A stretch of DNA of 64,000 nucleotides, taken from positions 1 to 64,000 of the forward strand of contig JAHLKH010000096.1 in assembly GCA_025526915.1 (NCBI GenBank), written 5' to 3'. Numbering within the stretch: position 1 is the first letter of the stretch; each line of letters starts with the position of its first letter. The notes under the pieces were generated by a model. The model ran no database searches and was not told where the DNA came from. It worked only from the letters and a program-made list of their open reading frames with translations. Of the stretch, positions 10,261 to 21,799 are shown in pieces. A program made the position numbers and the translations under genes. This DNA is from Entophlyctis helioformis. Taxonomy: Eukaryota > Chytridiomycota > Chytridiomycetes > Chytridiales > Chytriomycetaceae.

Positions 10261-13117
10261 ATGACCTCCGCAGCGACCACCCAGCGACCGCCCAGCACCA
10301 CCGACGCTCCTGCAGCCACACCGTCTGGCGCAACCGCAAGCACCGCAGCCGTGCGCCAGGATCCCTCGCCGGCCGCCAATCCGGCACCGGCGTCGGCACC
10401 AGCGTCGGCGTCGGCGTCGGCAACCACGCCCGGTCGCTGCCATACCGACGACCCCGACCAACACGCTGATTCCCACTCGAGCATCACCGGCACTGGCTCT
10501 GGCTCTGGTACCAGCACCGGCACCAGCATCACCACCAGCATCACAACCGGCTCGGCATCGCCTCGGCAGCCCCCCACGCCAGCAGCCGCCTCCCGTGCCG
10601 CGGTACTCCCGGCACCCCAAGCCGTGCGGACCAGCACCGACACGGGCAGCAGCACCGACACCGTTGCCCGTGATCATCCTCGCCCGAGACATGGCTCACC
10701 ACCCATCGAGCCTTGGCGCAATCTGCCGGTTGGACCAGCACCACTCGGCTTGCCGCCGGCTCCAGCATCCGCATCTGGACGGCAGCAGCGGTCGCAGCCG
10801 CAGCCAGCCAGCCATGCCTGCCCACACACAGCAGCAACCACACAGCAACCACGCCAACACAGCCCCTCAGACACCAACGACAGCGACAACAGCGACGACA
10901 AGGACGACATGGACGCAGCCACCAGCAGCGGCCACGACCAACAACAGCCGACTGCGGCGTTTGGGACTGCCGGCGGCGGGCAGCGACGTCGCCGACTGCT
11001 GCGGCACAACCTCAAGCTGCCGACGGTATGCGCACTGCAATACTTGACCACCTGCACGAATTGATGGCCTGCATCCGGGTCCATACTTGGGATCCGCCGG
11101 CGTCGGCTGCTGATCGTGGCGTTGGTTGGTTGATGCTGCGGTGGATGCCGAGATTGGCGCGCACTGTGGCGGGCGGCCTGCTTGCCGCCGAGCACCCAGA
11201 TGCGGCTGCATGCTTGTATCCACACGCACCACATCACCATTCACGCCATATCACGCCACGCCGCGTCATCGTGGCTTTGCCATGCTGCGTCACCCATCCC
11301 ACGGCTGGCTCTTGCTTGGATAGTGCCTGTGTGTGCCTGTGTGACGCATTCAGTCTGTCTGTCTGGCTGGCTGGCTGACACTCTGCCGTGGACTCTGCAT
11401 CCAACTGCTGCCACCGCATCTTGGACGGTCACTCATCTGCCATCACAACATCACCGTCAATGACACCACACAACCACACCGTCGCCAGGACTTCAAAAAG
11501 CACTTTCTGCATCCATACGACGCATATCTGCGCAGGCTGTTGGACGAGACGGCCGGCATCAATCCGGTAGCCCTGCTTGGTGCCAACGAGGTGCAGCGCC
11601 TGCTGCGGCGTGCGCCACACGGCGTTGGATGGACCATCTGGGTCACCACCGATCTGCGCGACGACTTTATGGCGCGCAAGAACGCAATGGGACCGAATGT
11701 TCGCCACAGCCAGCTGGTCAATGTGATGGTGGCCATCATGTCCAAGATCCATCCCGATGTGGATCTTCCCAACACGACTGGATCGCGGATGGATGTGACG
11801 GTTGGGCCAGCATCTGGCCGTCAGAGCACTTCGCCAGTCAAGCAGCCGCTCACGCATGGCATGCAGCAACAAGAGCAGCAGCAACAAGAGCATGAACAGC
11901 AGCAGCAACAGCAACCATCCCAGACGCAACTGCCACACGATCCAGAGATGCAGCCACACTCACAACACACATACTCGCACTCGCACTCGCATCCATACAC
12001 GCATCCACATGCACCATCGGCATCTCAGCCAAGCACTGCGCCGTACCACTCGCATCACTACAACCCATATCTGCCACAGCAGCAGCAGCAGCAGCAGCAA
12101 CAGTACGATCACCAGCAGCCGCCTCGCCCATCCATCGACACACTGCCACTGCATGCAGCAACACCGATGCCTGCCACGGCATCCACAACATCCACAGTAT
12201 CGCCTTCTGACCGATACAGCTTTCCAGCGAGCTATTCGCCTGGCACGCCGACCGCGTATGGCTACAGCACGCAGCCGTCCAGCCAGTGGCAGCATGCCGG
12301 ACATCCCCCGCCATACAGCCGCGTATCACACGCTCCACACGCTCCACACGCTCCACACGCTCCACACGTTCCATGGCCACCAGCGCATCCACCAGCAGCG
12401 TCGCAGCACTATGACCACCGTGCGTATCCTTACACGCACCAGCATCAGCAGCATCAGTCTCTGCCTAATGCATCCCACCTGCCTCACCAGCCTCCACCTA
12501 ATGCATATCCCCGCTATCCCCCGCAGCCACACCAGCCACACCAGCCACACCAGCCACCACCATCCGTGTCTCACCAGTACCAGTATCCAGGCTACCAACA
12601 GCATCCGCAGCAGCAGCCAGACGACCGACACGCCTCGCATACACAACCACTGGATCGATACAGCCAACCATGGACACACAGCCGCACATCCGTCCACCAC
12701 GATCCAGCAATGCCAGCAGCATCATGGCCACCGCCACGTGTGGATCTCCCATTGGCGCCTCTCTCTCGGCCATGGCAGGCACACACCGGCCAGCCACTGA
12801 GCACCAGCGGTCCAGGGCCACCAACGGACGGTGCTGCTGCCACGCTGCTCCATGCACACGCAGGGCCACTCTCTGCATCGGCACATGCTCGACAGCTGCC
12901 GCCTCTCGATGCGGTGCTTGCCGATGTTGCAGGCGGAGCACGTTGGCGGCATCCAGCTCGTTTGGCACGAGCAGCAACAGGAGCAACAGGAGCAGCAACA
13001 GGAGCATCGCCTATAGACATTCTACAACCACCAGCAGCCGCAGGACCGACACAGCCAAGTGCAGACATCGCCACGCACACGGGCCGTGGTGGCAGCAGCA
13101 CTTTTGAATACACATGA
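10261..13117 (+). CDS. Gln/His/Pro-rich low-complexity protein, left copy
   Basis: Not recognised. The likely start is ATG 10261, followed by a Ser/Thr/Ala/Pro-rich region to about 11064. After at least one intron (acceptor before GACTTCAAAAAG near 11483), a short conserved-looking domain follows, DFKKHFLHPYDAYLRRLLDE through ARKNAMGPNVRHSQLVNVMV (about 11490-11770). The rest, to the stop at 13117, is dominated by Gln, His, Pro, Ser and Tyr with short periodicities such as repeated HAP and HQP units. The composition resembles disordered fungal transcriptional or RNA-binding regulators, but no DNA- or RNA-binding domain could be confirmed. The 3' exon is one intact 525-codon frame here, whereas the right-arm copy is broken twice. 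The gene ends 131 bp from the haemoglobin-2 stop. Confidence 0.55.
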
Positions 13118-13165
13118 CGGGCTGGCATTCCAGTGTACAGAGGCTGGTGTGTGGGATCGTGGCTG

Positions 13166-13171
13166 TTTATT
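13166..13171 (-). terminator. AATAAA polyadenylation signal for haemoglobin 2 (left)
   Basis: TTTATT on the plus strand reads AATAAA on the minus strand about 80 bp past the haemoglobin-2 stop. It is conserved in the right arm at 37869-37874. Confidence 0.55.
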
Positions 13172-13248
13172 GACGATGTGAGGGGAGCATTAGGAAGAGA
13201 GGATGGGGCAGACGAGGCGAGGCAAGGCGAGGCGTCACTCGCCACTCG

Positions 13249-13617
13249 TCACTCGTCGGTGGCTGGCGTGCGGCCAAGCACGTCGTCGCGGGTGGTCTCG
13301 GCCACGGCCGCAATCTGGGCAATGTGGACATCGGCCACGCCGCACTCGCGCAGCGCAGCAGCCAGCGTGCTCAGCACGACGTTGAAATGCTCGTCGGTCA
13401 GGCGCATGCGGCTGTGTGCCTTGCGCATGCTGGCGCCGTTGTAGGGCGTGCCGCCGGTGACGTGCATGAGGAACTTTGTCTGCATCGTGCGCTGGCGGTC
13501 CATGTTGGTCTTGGCAAAGAACGGCGCCACGCGGTCGTCCTTGAGCAGGTTGGTGTAGAAGACGTCGACGACCTTGGTGACGGCAGCCTCGCCGCCAATG
13601 TCCTCGAGGAGCGTCAT
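13249..13617 (-). CDS. Truncated haemoglobin 2, left copy
   Basis: A single-exon 122-aa group I-type truncated globin starting MTLLEDIGGEAAVTKVV. It has Tyr21 (B10), PFF at 32-34, Gln42 (E7), Gln46 (E11), the GG hinge at 55-56 and proximal His68 in MRKAHSRM. The Tyr-B10/Gln-E11 pair is the classical ligand-stabilising set of bacterial and protist trHbN proteins, which are linked to NO dioxygenation and O2 binding. The protein is about two-thirds identical to haemoglobin 1, so the two arose by gene duplication before the inverted duplication of the block. The upstream region has GT repeats and two short CACTTG motifs. It is identical to the right-arm copy. Confidence 0.93.
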   Translation of the reverse strand: MTLLEDIGGEAAVTKVVDVFYTNLLKDDRVAPFFAKTNMDRQRTMQTKFLMHVTGGTPYNGASMRKAHSRMRLTDEHFNVVLSTLAAALRECGVADVHIAQIAAVAETTRDDVLGRTPATDE

Positions 13618-13953
13618 GGTGCGTGTGTGTGTGTGGGGTGTGTGTGTGTGGAGACAGAGAGGGGGCCGAGTGGCAGGTGTGTGCGTGAATGTGAGTGTGT
13701 GAGACAGGGAGACACTTGGCAGTCGCGGGAGACGAGCCGCTTTATGGGGATTTGGAGACGGTCAGCAGACCGGGGCTTGTCAGCGTGACACTTGCTGAGT
13801 CACGGTCTCTGAGCGTCGCTTGTCACCCACACAGCAGCGCGGCAACGGGAGCAGGGCCGGTGGGAGCGTGGCGTGAGACAGGCGAGTACATTCATTCGCA
13901 GTGCGTGTGAGACAGCAGCAGAGGAGACAGACAGCAGAGAGACACACGCTCGC
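13618..13953. other. Intergenic region upstream of haemoglobin 2 (left)
   Basis: About 335 bp with a GT-rich tract (13622-13660), repeated GAGACAG-type motifs, and GTGACACTTGCTGAGTCACGG, which carries a near-palindromic TGAGTCA AP-1-like core. No gene seen. It is repeated in inverted orientation at 37088-37422. Confidence 0.5.
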
Positions 13954-16900
13954 TCAGCACGGCTGCTCCACCACGATGGGGATCGACTGCATCATGCCGT
14001 TCGAGAACGTGATGCGCAGCTCGCCCGTGGCCACCGTGCGGAACTGCTGCGCTCGGGCCGCGGCGGGTGCCCTGGCTGCGACCCTGGCTGTGACCCTGGC
14101 TGCGGCTGCCCTTGGCCGTGCTGCGGAGGCATCAGGCTTGGCTGCCGCGCCGTCCTGGCCGCTGCTCCATCAGCCAGGCTGCTGCTGGCATCGAGCGCGA
14201 TGCTGCTGGCGGGCTGGTCGCTGGATGCTGCTGCCGCTTGTGCTGCTTGTGCTGCTGCGTGGGCATCGGCCGACTCGTTCGCGGCTCTGGGTCGCTGCTG
14301 GACCAGCGTCGGTGTGCGCGGTGGCTTGCCTGGCGAGCCTGGCTTGGGCGGCGATGGCTGCCGCGACACCGACGGCGAGATGCTCGCGACGGACTTGGAT
14401 GCCAGATGGAGTGCTGCACCGCCGTGTGATGGCGACGATCCCACAGACCTGTCGGTGCCGCGGCTCTCTGGGATGGTCAGTGGCCCTGCTGCTGCTTGCG
14501 GTTGCTGCTGTTGCTGCGTGCCAGCCACGATCAGCGATCCGGCCTTGGTCATGGTGCTGCGTCTGCCGCCTGCTGCATTGGGATTGCCTGCGCGCGGCTC
14601 GGCTGCCTCGCTGCCATTGCGGCTGAAGCCGAGGCCCGGCTCAAACGTGACCGTTCCTCTGGCTGTGTGCATGCGGCCTCCGCCTATCGCTGGCGATGCA
14701 GTCGAAGGCCGCGGCGACTCAAACGCTCGATCCAAGCCAACGTCGTGTTGAGCGGTGGCTGGCGTGAGCAGAGCCGACCTCGTCGTGTCGCTTGGCGTGC
14801 TGACGGCAAAGTTGGTCGTGGCAAGCAGATCGGTTGCCAGCGATCCCGCGTAGCCAGGCGTGTTGCGCAATGACACTCCCGCTGCATGTGATCCGTCTGT
14901 CCTGCCGTCCGAGTCTGTCATGTCCAGCGTCCCTGACATGACGGTCATCTGAGTGGCATTTGTGGTTGGCCGTTCTGACGCGCCGCTATCGCTGTAGTAG
15001 CGCACGGTGATGAGAAGCTGCTCGGTCTGCTTCAGCTCGTACACCAGCAGATCCTCGCCAGCTCTGCGTCGGTTGCGGCCTTGCCCCGATCCAAACACGG
15101 GCTGCCCAGTCATCGAGCCGTCTTTGCGAGCCTTGCGCGTCTCGGACGGATCTTCCTTTTTGAGATACCGGCTCGACCCTGACACTGAGAACAGTCGCGT
15201 CGGGAGTGCCTCGAGAGTAAATGCGCAAACGGCATCCGAGTTGTTCTTCAGGAACGCAACGACGCTGCGACCGAGGTTGACGGACTGATCGGATTCCATC
15301 GAGTATGGCCGGATGGTCTGCTTGATCCTGACACGGTTGCCGCCGTCAAGACTCAGATGTGGCTCGATGCACTTGGCCTGGATATGCAGCTTGGCAACCG
15401 AGTCGAGATGCATGACCTGCACTGCGCCGATGCTGTTGCTGTGCTCATTGGGCCCGGGTTTACTGCCTGCAGAAGCGGCTGCGTCGTGGCTCCCACTGTG
15501 CTTGCTGGGCTTGGATGCCTTGCTGCGTGGCGCGTACCGTACTGATCCGTCAGACTCGATGTAGCCAACATCCGCCATGACAAGCGCATCGAAGCTGCCC
15601 AAGAGTGCGCTGCGGTACATGCACGTCAATGGCGCTGACTTGAACGCCGGGATCGTCAGCGTGCTTGGCCACACTTCAATGATGCCCATCTGGCCCTCAG
15701 CGACGCGCTTGTCCTCTGCAACAAAGTCGTCGACATAGGACTGACTGATATCCTCGACAGATCGCTCGTGTGCGCTCGAGTGACGGATGTAGACTTTCCA
15801 CTCGAGCACCACATCACGCGGCGACTGGTTTTCGACCAGGATCGACTTGTGAAACGCTTCCGGCATGCTCGGGTCAGACGAGTGCGGCAATCCGCCCGGC
15901 CGCACAGGCCCCGTTGACAGATTCGAGACCGTCGCAACAGCCGACCCCATCCCGCTGACTGCCGAGTGGTCTGCGTGGAAACTCGTGCCGGGTCCAAGTC
16001 GAGCAGCCGGTCTGTGCTGGCCCTGACCAACACGCACGCCGTCACTACCGCCCCACCGCGGGTTGATCACCCGTGCACCGAAGTTGACGCGGTCAATCTC
16101 GTTGGCATCTTTGCTCTTCTTGGCCACGAGTTGCGGGCCGGAGAACTTGACAGGCGTGCCAACGACACCGAGCCTGACGGGCATGCGCTGCTTGACCCAG
16201 TCGCCCACCTCGCAGACGAGGAAATCCTCGTACAGACCAACCAGGTTGTTGTACGACGTCACGCGGACCTCGATCTCGCCCCACGGCTGGATGACGCCTT
16301 GGCTTGGCGTCGCATGGAACGCCGCGCCACGCCCGTCGGCGAGCAGGTTTTGCATCCGCTGGATCATGTGCCGCACCTTTTTGATGCTGTCAATGTACCC
16401 CTGGCCCGCCTTGCTACTGAACCCAATCTTGTTGGCTTTGGTCTTTTGCAGCAGTTGCGGCGTGCTCGACACGACTTTGGCTACCGAGCCGTGGGCCGCG
16501 TCTCCATGTCCATGTCCATGTGCATGTGCATGTCCATGTCTGTCCAGGTGATGATCGTGGCCAGTCAGCGCACCATGATCTGCAGGATCAGTTGCCGAGC
16601 CTTCGCCGGATGCACCGCCGCCACCGCCAGCACCACCGATGCCCTCATCGGCATCCTGCTCGTCAAGCATCGTGTCCACCTGCGCCGTCGGCGTGTACTT
16701 TTCAAACCAGATCTTGAACGGCGACACCATGGCCGAATGGTTGCGGATCTTGAGGATACGCGCGCGCGTCGCAAAGATCGGACACCGCGTGCCAAAGTCG
16801 AACCGCAGGTACGCCGAGCGCTGCGTGTGTTTTCCGAGCGGATGCGCCGACTTGGTGACCGCGTGTGCGGCAAGCGCCTTTTCGTTCTCGATCACGCGGA

Positions 16901-19900
16901 ACGACACCTCGAGCGGCATGACCTGGGCTTCGATCGACACGCGCAGCTGGCCGCGTTCTCGACCATGCCTTCGACCTGACCGTAGAGCTCGAGCAGCTGG
17001 CTGGCGCCTACCGAGACGACGATAATCTCCACGTCCACGTCCACGCTGGCGCCGCCAATGAGCTCGCCATGGTCGGGCGAGAAGCACGCGCGGTAGTCGT
17101 CGGTTTTGACCGAGTGCAGCTTGAAGCGTGCCGGCAGCATCGTGAGGTTGGTGAGCGTAAAGTTGACCTTGACTGGGACGTTGCAGAAGCACGATAGCGA
17201 CGTCGTGGGATTGGTGACCTTGATGAGCGGTGTCTGTACCAGCGATACCATCTCGATGGCGGATGCGACGACAGGCGGCATGCGGATGGCGTCCATGTCA
17301 GGCGGCGGCGTGTTGGGTGGTCCAGGCAGCCACATGGCGTGCACCAGACACTCGAGCGATCCGTTGAGACGCTGGTACCACGTGGGGATGTACGTCAAGT
17401 CGACCATCTGGGTTGCGCCGGGAGCCAGGACACCACTCGACGGCTTGTAGATGAGGTAGCTGTCGACGGGGCTATCCTTGTCAGCACGCTTGAGCGCGTT
17501 GAGCTCGTAGGCCATCGTCATACGTGACGAGTTGACCAGCGGGATCTGCAGACTCTTTTTCTCGCTCAGCGCCAGCAGGCCAAAGTCGATCACATCGACA
17601 TCGAAAGCGATTGACCGCAGGGGCAGACCCACTTCGACCAACATCGGGATGCGGAGTGTGGGGCCGAGTCCGTTGGCTGTTGTGCAAACCAGCGCGCCAT
17701 TGACGCGACACGGGAAGCCGCCGGTGATGCGCACGGTAATGAATGCGCAGGTGTTGGGGCCAATGATACCGCTCGGCTGCGAGATCTCGACATCGACAGC
17801 GCGCTCGTCAATGTTCTCGAGCATCCACTCAAACGCGAGTTTCCACACGCTCGAGTTGGTGATGCGCAGCCGGCCCGTGTACGATTCGCCGCTGTATAGC
17901 ACGCGCGGCACGTGGAGGATGTATGTGCTCAGGTCGGCAGCATAGGGGACGCCGCGGCCCATGAGCCGGAGGGTGAGCAGACGCTCCTCGCCCGCTGTGC
18001 CGAGAAGACCGAAGCTGCTGCGATGGTCGGGCTTGACCCCCGTGTCTTCGAGCAGCAGCATCTCGGCAATGACGTCAAAGGCACGCTCGGTCTCTGGACA
18101 GAAATCAATGGTGAAGCTGGTGTCCGAGTTGGGCTCCAGCCACCCCTTTGACGGCGTGATCTGGAACGACGTGTTGTGCTGGAGTGCGGCCGCGCATCGG
18201 GCTTCTTCTGCAATCGCAGCAGCAGCGGCTGGCGAGATGCAGATGGCGCTGCAGGGGTTGTCGCTCTGCGACCAGCGGAACGAGAGCCTCAAGTGTGTCT
18301 GGTTGCGCACGACGATGACGCAAGACGTAACGCCGTGCGGGTTCTGGTCGCCGAAATCCTGGATGAGATGGAACCGCTCATCGCGACGCAGGCTGCTGTG
18401 AAAGAGCGATTCCGACGCGGTGTTCATGCGCAGGATCTTGACATGCGGTCGCTCGGCAGTGCCTGACACGGGCAGCTGCAGGATCTGGCAATTGTCACAC
18501 GCGATGCGGAGAAACGCCGAGTCGACGCGACTACCGTCTGGCCGAACGACTTCAGAGATGGCGCTGGAGCCGGTCGCCGACCCTGAGCCGGCGCTCGATA
18601 CCGGCAGCCCACTCGGCACAGAGGTCAGCCCACACGACGACGCCGACAACGGAATCGTCATGGAGATGGTTGATGCGCCAGTGATGGCTGATCCGCCTGA
18701 TCCGGCCGACCCGCCGCCCACAGCACCTGTGCCCAGAAACGAGTCGCGCGACGACAGGGACGCCGAGACCATGCCGTCGTCGACATCAGCCGGCGCGTAC
18801 CGCACCGTGATCCGTGCAATCTCGTTGGACCCCAGCGCAAAGTACGACGGAAAGATCTCAAACGGCCCCGCGCGGATCGTGCCCGGCACGGCATGGCGAT
18901 GCGGGCCGATCTTGTCAAACACCGCAAACGGGTCCAGTGTCTCGCCCGGATTCATAATCAGGAACCGGCCCGGCCCGCCCTTGTTGAAAAAGTCCCACGT
19001 GCGCACGGTCACGAAGCCTGCGCGGCACGGCCCGCAGTCGAGGATCGCAGGCAGCGTCAGCACGGGCGGCTCGCGCTTTGCGATAATGTGCACCGTGAAC
19101 GCGTGGCCGGTCTCTGTGCTGATATGCAGCGTCTGCTCGAAATCCGCGTACGAGTTGGGCGTGAAGGAGATGGTGTAGTCGCAGGCGAGGCCTGGCGCAA
19201 CGAGGCCGTCGTTGTCGAGCGGACAGTGCGTCAGTTCGCACGTGAAGAATTGCGAGTACTTGTATGGGGGTCCTGTGCTCACACGGAAGCGATGTGCGAC
19301 GGACGTGGTGTTGCGGATGGTGAGCGTGCGGCTGTAGGTTTCGTATGGGACGTAGTCGGAAAAGTGCACCGTGGACGGCTCGGCGACGATGCCGCCTGTT
19401 GCAGGGACCACGCGTGGGGTGGGCGGTGCAGCAGAGATCGAGCGGCCCATGGTGAAGGTGGACTGGTCGGTGAAGGACGTGCCAGGCGTGCGGTTGGAGA
19501 CGTTGAGCGTGGCGTTGGGAGGCAGCGCCACGATGGAGTGCTCTGTGACTGGGAACCGAGGGTTGCGCAAAAAGTAGATGCGGTTGTTCATGCGGCCGAG
19601 GATCTTGATCTCTTCGTCGCCGTAGACAACCTGTGTTTGATCAGGAGGATGTTAGCCGCGCCACGTGTTGTGTCAGACGCGATCTGGGCAATCTGGCACA
19701 TGCAGCATCAAGGCAACAAACCTTGTGCGGCTTGCGGGTGTGCACAGGTGCCTTTGCCAGATTGTCCGTCCCTGCGCGCACATCTCTGCCAGCGTGGTCT
19801 TCCCTGTCCGCCTCAGGCTCCACACACTGCCGCTGGGCTGGCAACAGCCGCCCCTTGGATGCATGAACGGTTGATGCCGTGGCAGCCGTTGCCGTCGCGG

Positions 19901-21423
19901 GGATCCCAGACGCCAGTCCTGCCTTCAGCCCACCCGACTCGCCCTCCTGCTCCATCGACTCGTGCTCAACCTCGAGCACGCCTGCTGCGTCAATCTCCAG
20001 CACGCGGTTCTTCTGCGGCGCAAAGAGGAACCGCTTGAGGCTCGTGTCGGTTCTCGGAAACGAGTACTTTCGGATGCGCTGCAGCAGCTCCTGGTTCTTG
20101 AGATGCCGCTTCAAGTTGATCTGCTCATCGTCCTCGACCTCGTCTTCGGTCGAGAACGCAATGAGACCGGCGCGCTCAAGGGTCTCGTTGTTGAGCTTAA
20201 GCAGGATATTCATGGGCGGCAGGACGGTTGTCTGGTACTTGGCTTCGAAGCCTTTGAGTGCCTCGAGCGTGCGCTCGTGCTCCTCTTCTTCGGCCCGGCG
20301 CAGGCTCTGGAAGATCTCGTCTCGCGTCTGCTTGAGCGTGCCGAGCTTGGCGTTGCGTTCAGAGACAATGATGCCGAGACGCGACAGATGCGTGGCGTCA
20401 TCAGCGGTCAGATCGGCCGTGTCTCTGGTTTTGAGCTGATCGGTCTCGTCGTCGAGAATGTGGCCCATCACATCGACCTTGGTGCCATCGGCCGCAATGT
20501 TGCAGCTGTCGAGTGTCTCGAGTGCAGACGACAGACGATGGCGCAGTGTGCGCGACGCGAGGATGTTGCCAGACGCATTCATGCCGTCTGAGCTTGCTCC
20601 GTCAATGGCGCTGATGATGACCTTGCTGCCTGTTCTGCTGCCGATCTTGGCAGACGAGTCTTGGATCATGGCTGCGATGCTGTTTCCGCCACTGCTCTCG
20701 CCCGGAGCATCAATGAAATCAAACAGATGCAGGACGTCTGAGAGTGTGTTGTCGAGGATCTGCGAAATGGACTGGTCTTCGACAGGGATCAGCCTGTTTG
20801 GCGGCGCTGGCTGCCGTGCTGGTTTGGTGCGCGGACTGAGAGCCTTGGACGCTCTCTGGCTGGTGCCTGGAATGGCGAGGCTGCTTTGGCTGAGCGACAG
20901 GTTACGTGGATCGCGCGAAAGACCGAGACTGCTAGTGCTTGCCAATGACTGCAGGCCAGCCAGCGAGTCAGTCAGACAGCCAGACAGACAGAATGCAAAC
21001 CGCGTATCTGGAAGCCATCTGGAAGCCATCTGGAAGCCATCTGGACAGACGCGACACACGACCAGCACAGCGGGCGACGGCGGGCTGGCGTGTCAGTGGC
21101 TGTGAGTGACTTACAGATGGCTTGCGGCGGTATGGCTCTCCTGCAGTCAGCAGCGAGCTGCCCATGCGCGACGAGTTTCCGAGCGACTTGTTGGACATGA
21201 GCGATGGCAGCTCGGGCAGCTCGCCGTGGGTACTCGCGCTGCTGATGCGAACATCGGCCGATGCGAGTGCGTCGCCATCGGCGTCTCCTTGGCCGCCATC
21301 GTCTGTGCGGAGCATGGGCAGGTCGCGCGGCCTTGAAGAAGAAGAAGGGGGCTTTGTAGAGCTCTCATTGCTGCGTGCCCTGACGCTGCTCGGTCGCTTT
21401 GGAGACGCGACTGCCTGTGACAT
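13954..21423 (-). CDS. Giant ASH-domain flagellar protein, HYDIN/DLEC1-like
   Basis: ATG 21423 starts MSQAVASPKRPS. An intron runs 21114-20949, exon 2 (20948 to about 19727) has coiled-coil-like segments, and after a second intron (acceptor CAG|GTTGTCTACGGC, about 19632) comes a very long stretch of repeated beta-sandwich domains (about 19600-15300). Phrases such as PSTVHFSDYVPYETYSRTL, LTIRNTTSVAHRFRV, YTISFTPNSYADFEQ and FTIDFCPETERAF are characteristic of ASH/MSP-like domains in HYDIN, DLEC1 and related axonemal proteins. The C-terminus is low-complexity (Ala/Gln/Pro). Two one-base losses interrupt the frame, near 16953 (VEN to GQLRVSIEAQV) and near 14067. With the second compensated the protein would end IPIVVEQPC at 13954, and as read it stops at 13992. 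About 2,350 aa overall. A flagellar role is inferred from the family. Confidence 0.7.
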
Positions 21424-21799
21424 GTGCCTTGTGGTTACTAATTACGCCATGGCCAAAGAGTCAGCAGCCTGCATGGATGGCACATGCACACATCTGCGGG
21501 CATGCCGCATCACCGACCGAGATTGCTTGTGGTCTGTCTTGTCGATCGGGAGAACGATGCTGGACATTGCCGGATGTGGCCGGATGGAATTCGGGTCACG
21601 TGAGATGCTCGGCAGGGCCAATCAGGAGCGCACTCTCAACGACGTCGGTTACGTTTACCAGCCGCCGCCACCAGGCCGCCAGCCAGTCTGTAAGACAGTC
21701 CGTGGCGGAGCATGCCTGCTGCTGGATGCCGTGGATGGGCGCTGCTACGGCCACTGGCGTTCGAGCTGACAGACGCCTCTTCTGCAGACACAGGCCCAG
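21424..21799. promoter_or_regulatory. Divergent promoter between the HYDIN-like gene and SPT8
   Basis: 376 bp between two divergent starts. It holds GTCACGTGA at 21595-21603, the same bHLH-type motif found upstream of the TPR gene, and several CCGGATG repeats just before it. No gene seen. Confidence 0.45.

Larger units (their letters stand above)
7010..14700 (+). repeat. Large inverted repeat, left arm (about 7.7 kb)
   Basis: The left arm pairs with about 36355-44040 in opposite orientation. Both haemoglobin proteins are identical between arms, and the NIF3-like exons are indistinguishable at the protein level. Paired coordinates add to about 51020-51050 throughout, showing near-colinear homology with small indels, mainly in CA/GT tracts and Gln/His codon runs. 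The outer end lies inside an ankyrin gene and the inner end in the last exon of the HYDIN-like gene. Confidence 0.93.

Noticed and set aside
12300..12700. Trp/Val/Arg-rich minus-strand frames (VERVERV, WSVWSVW)
   Set aside because: Antisense readings of HAP/HQP codon repeats in the Gln/His/Pro-rich gene.
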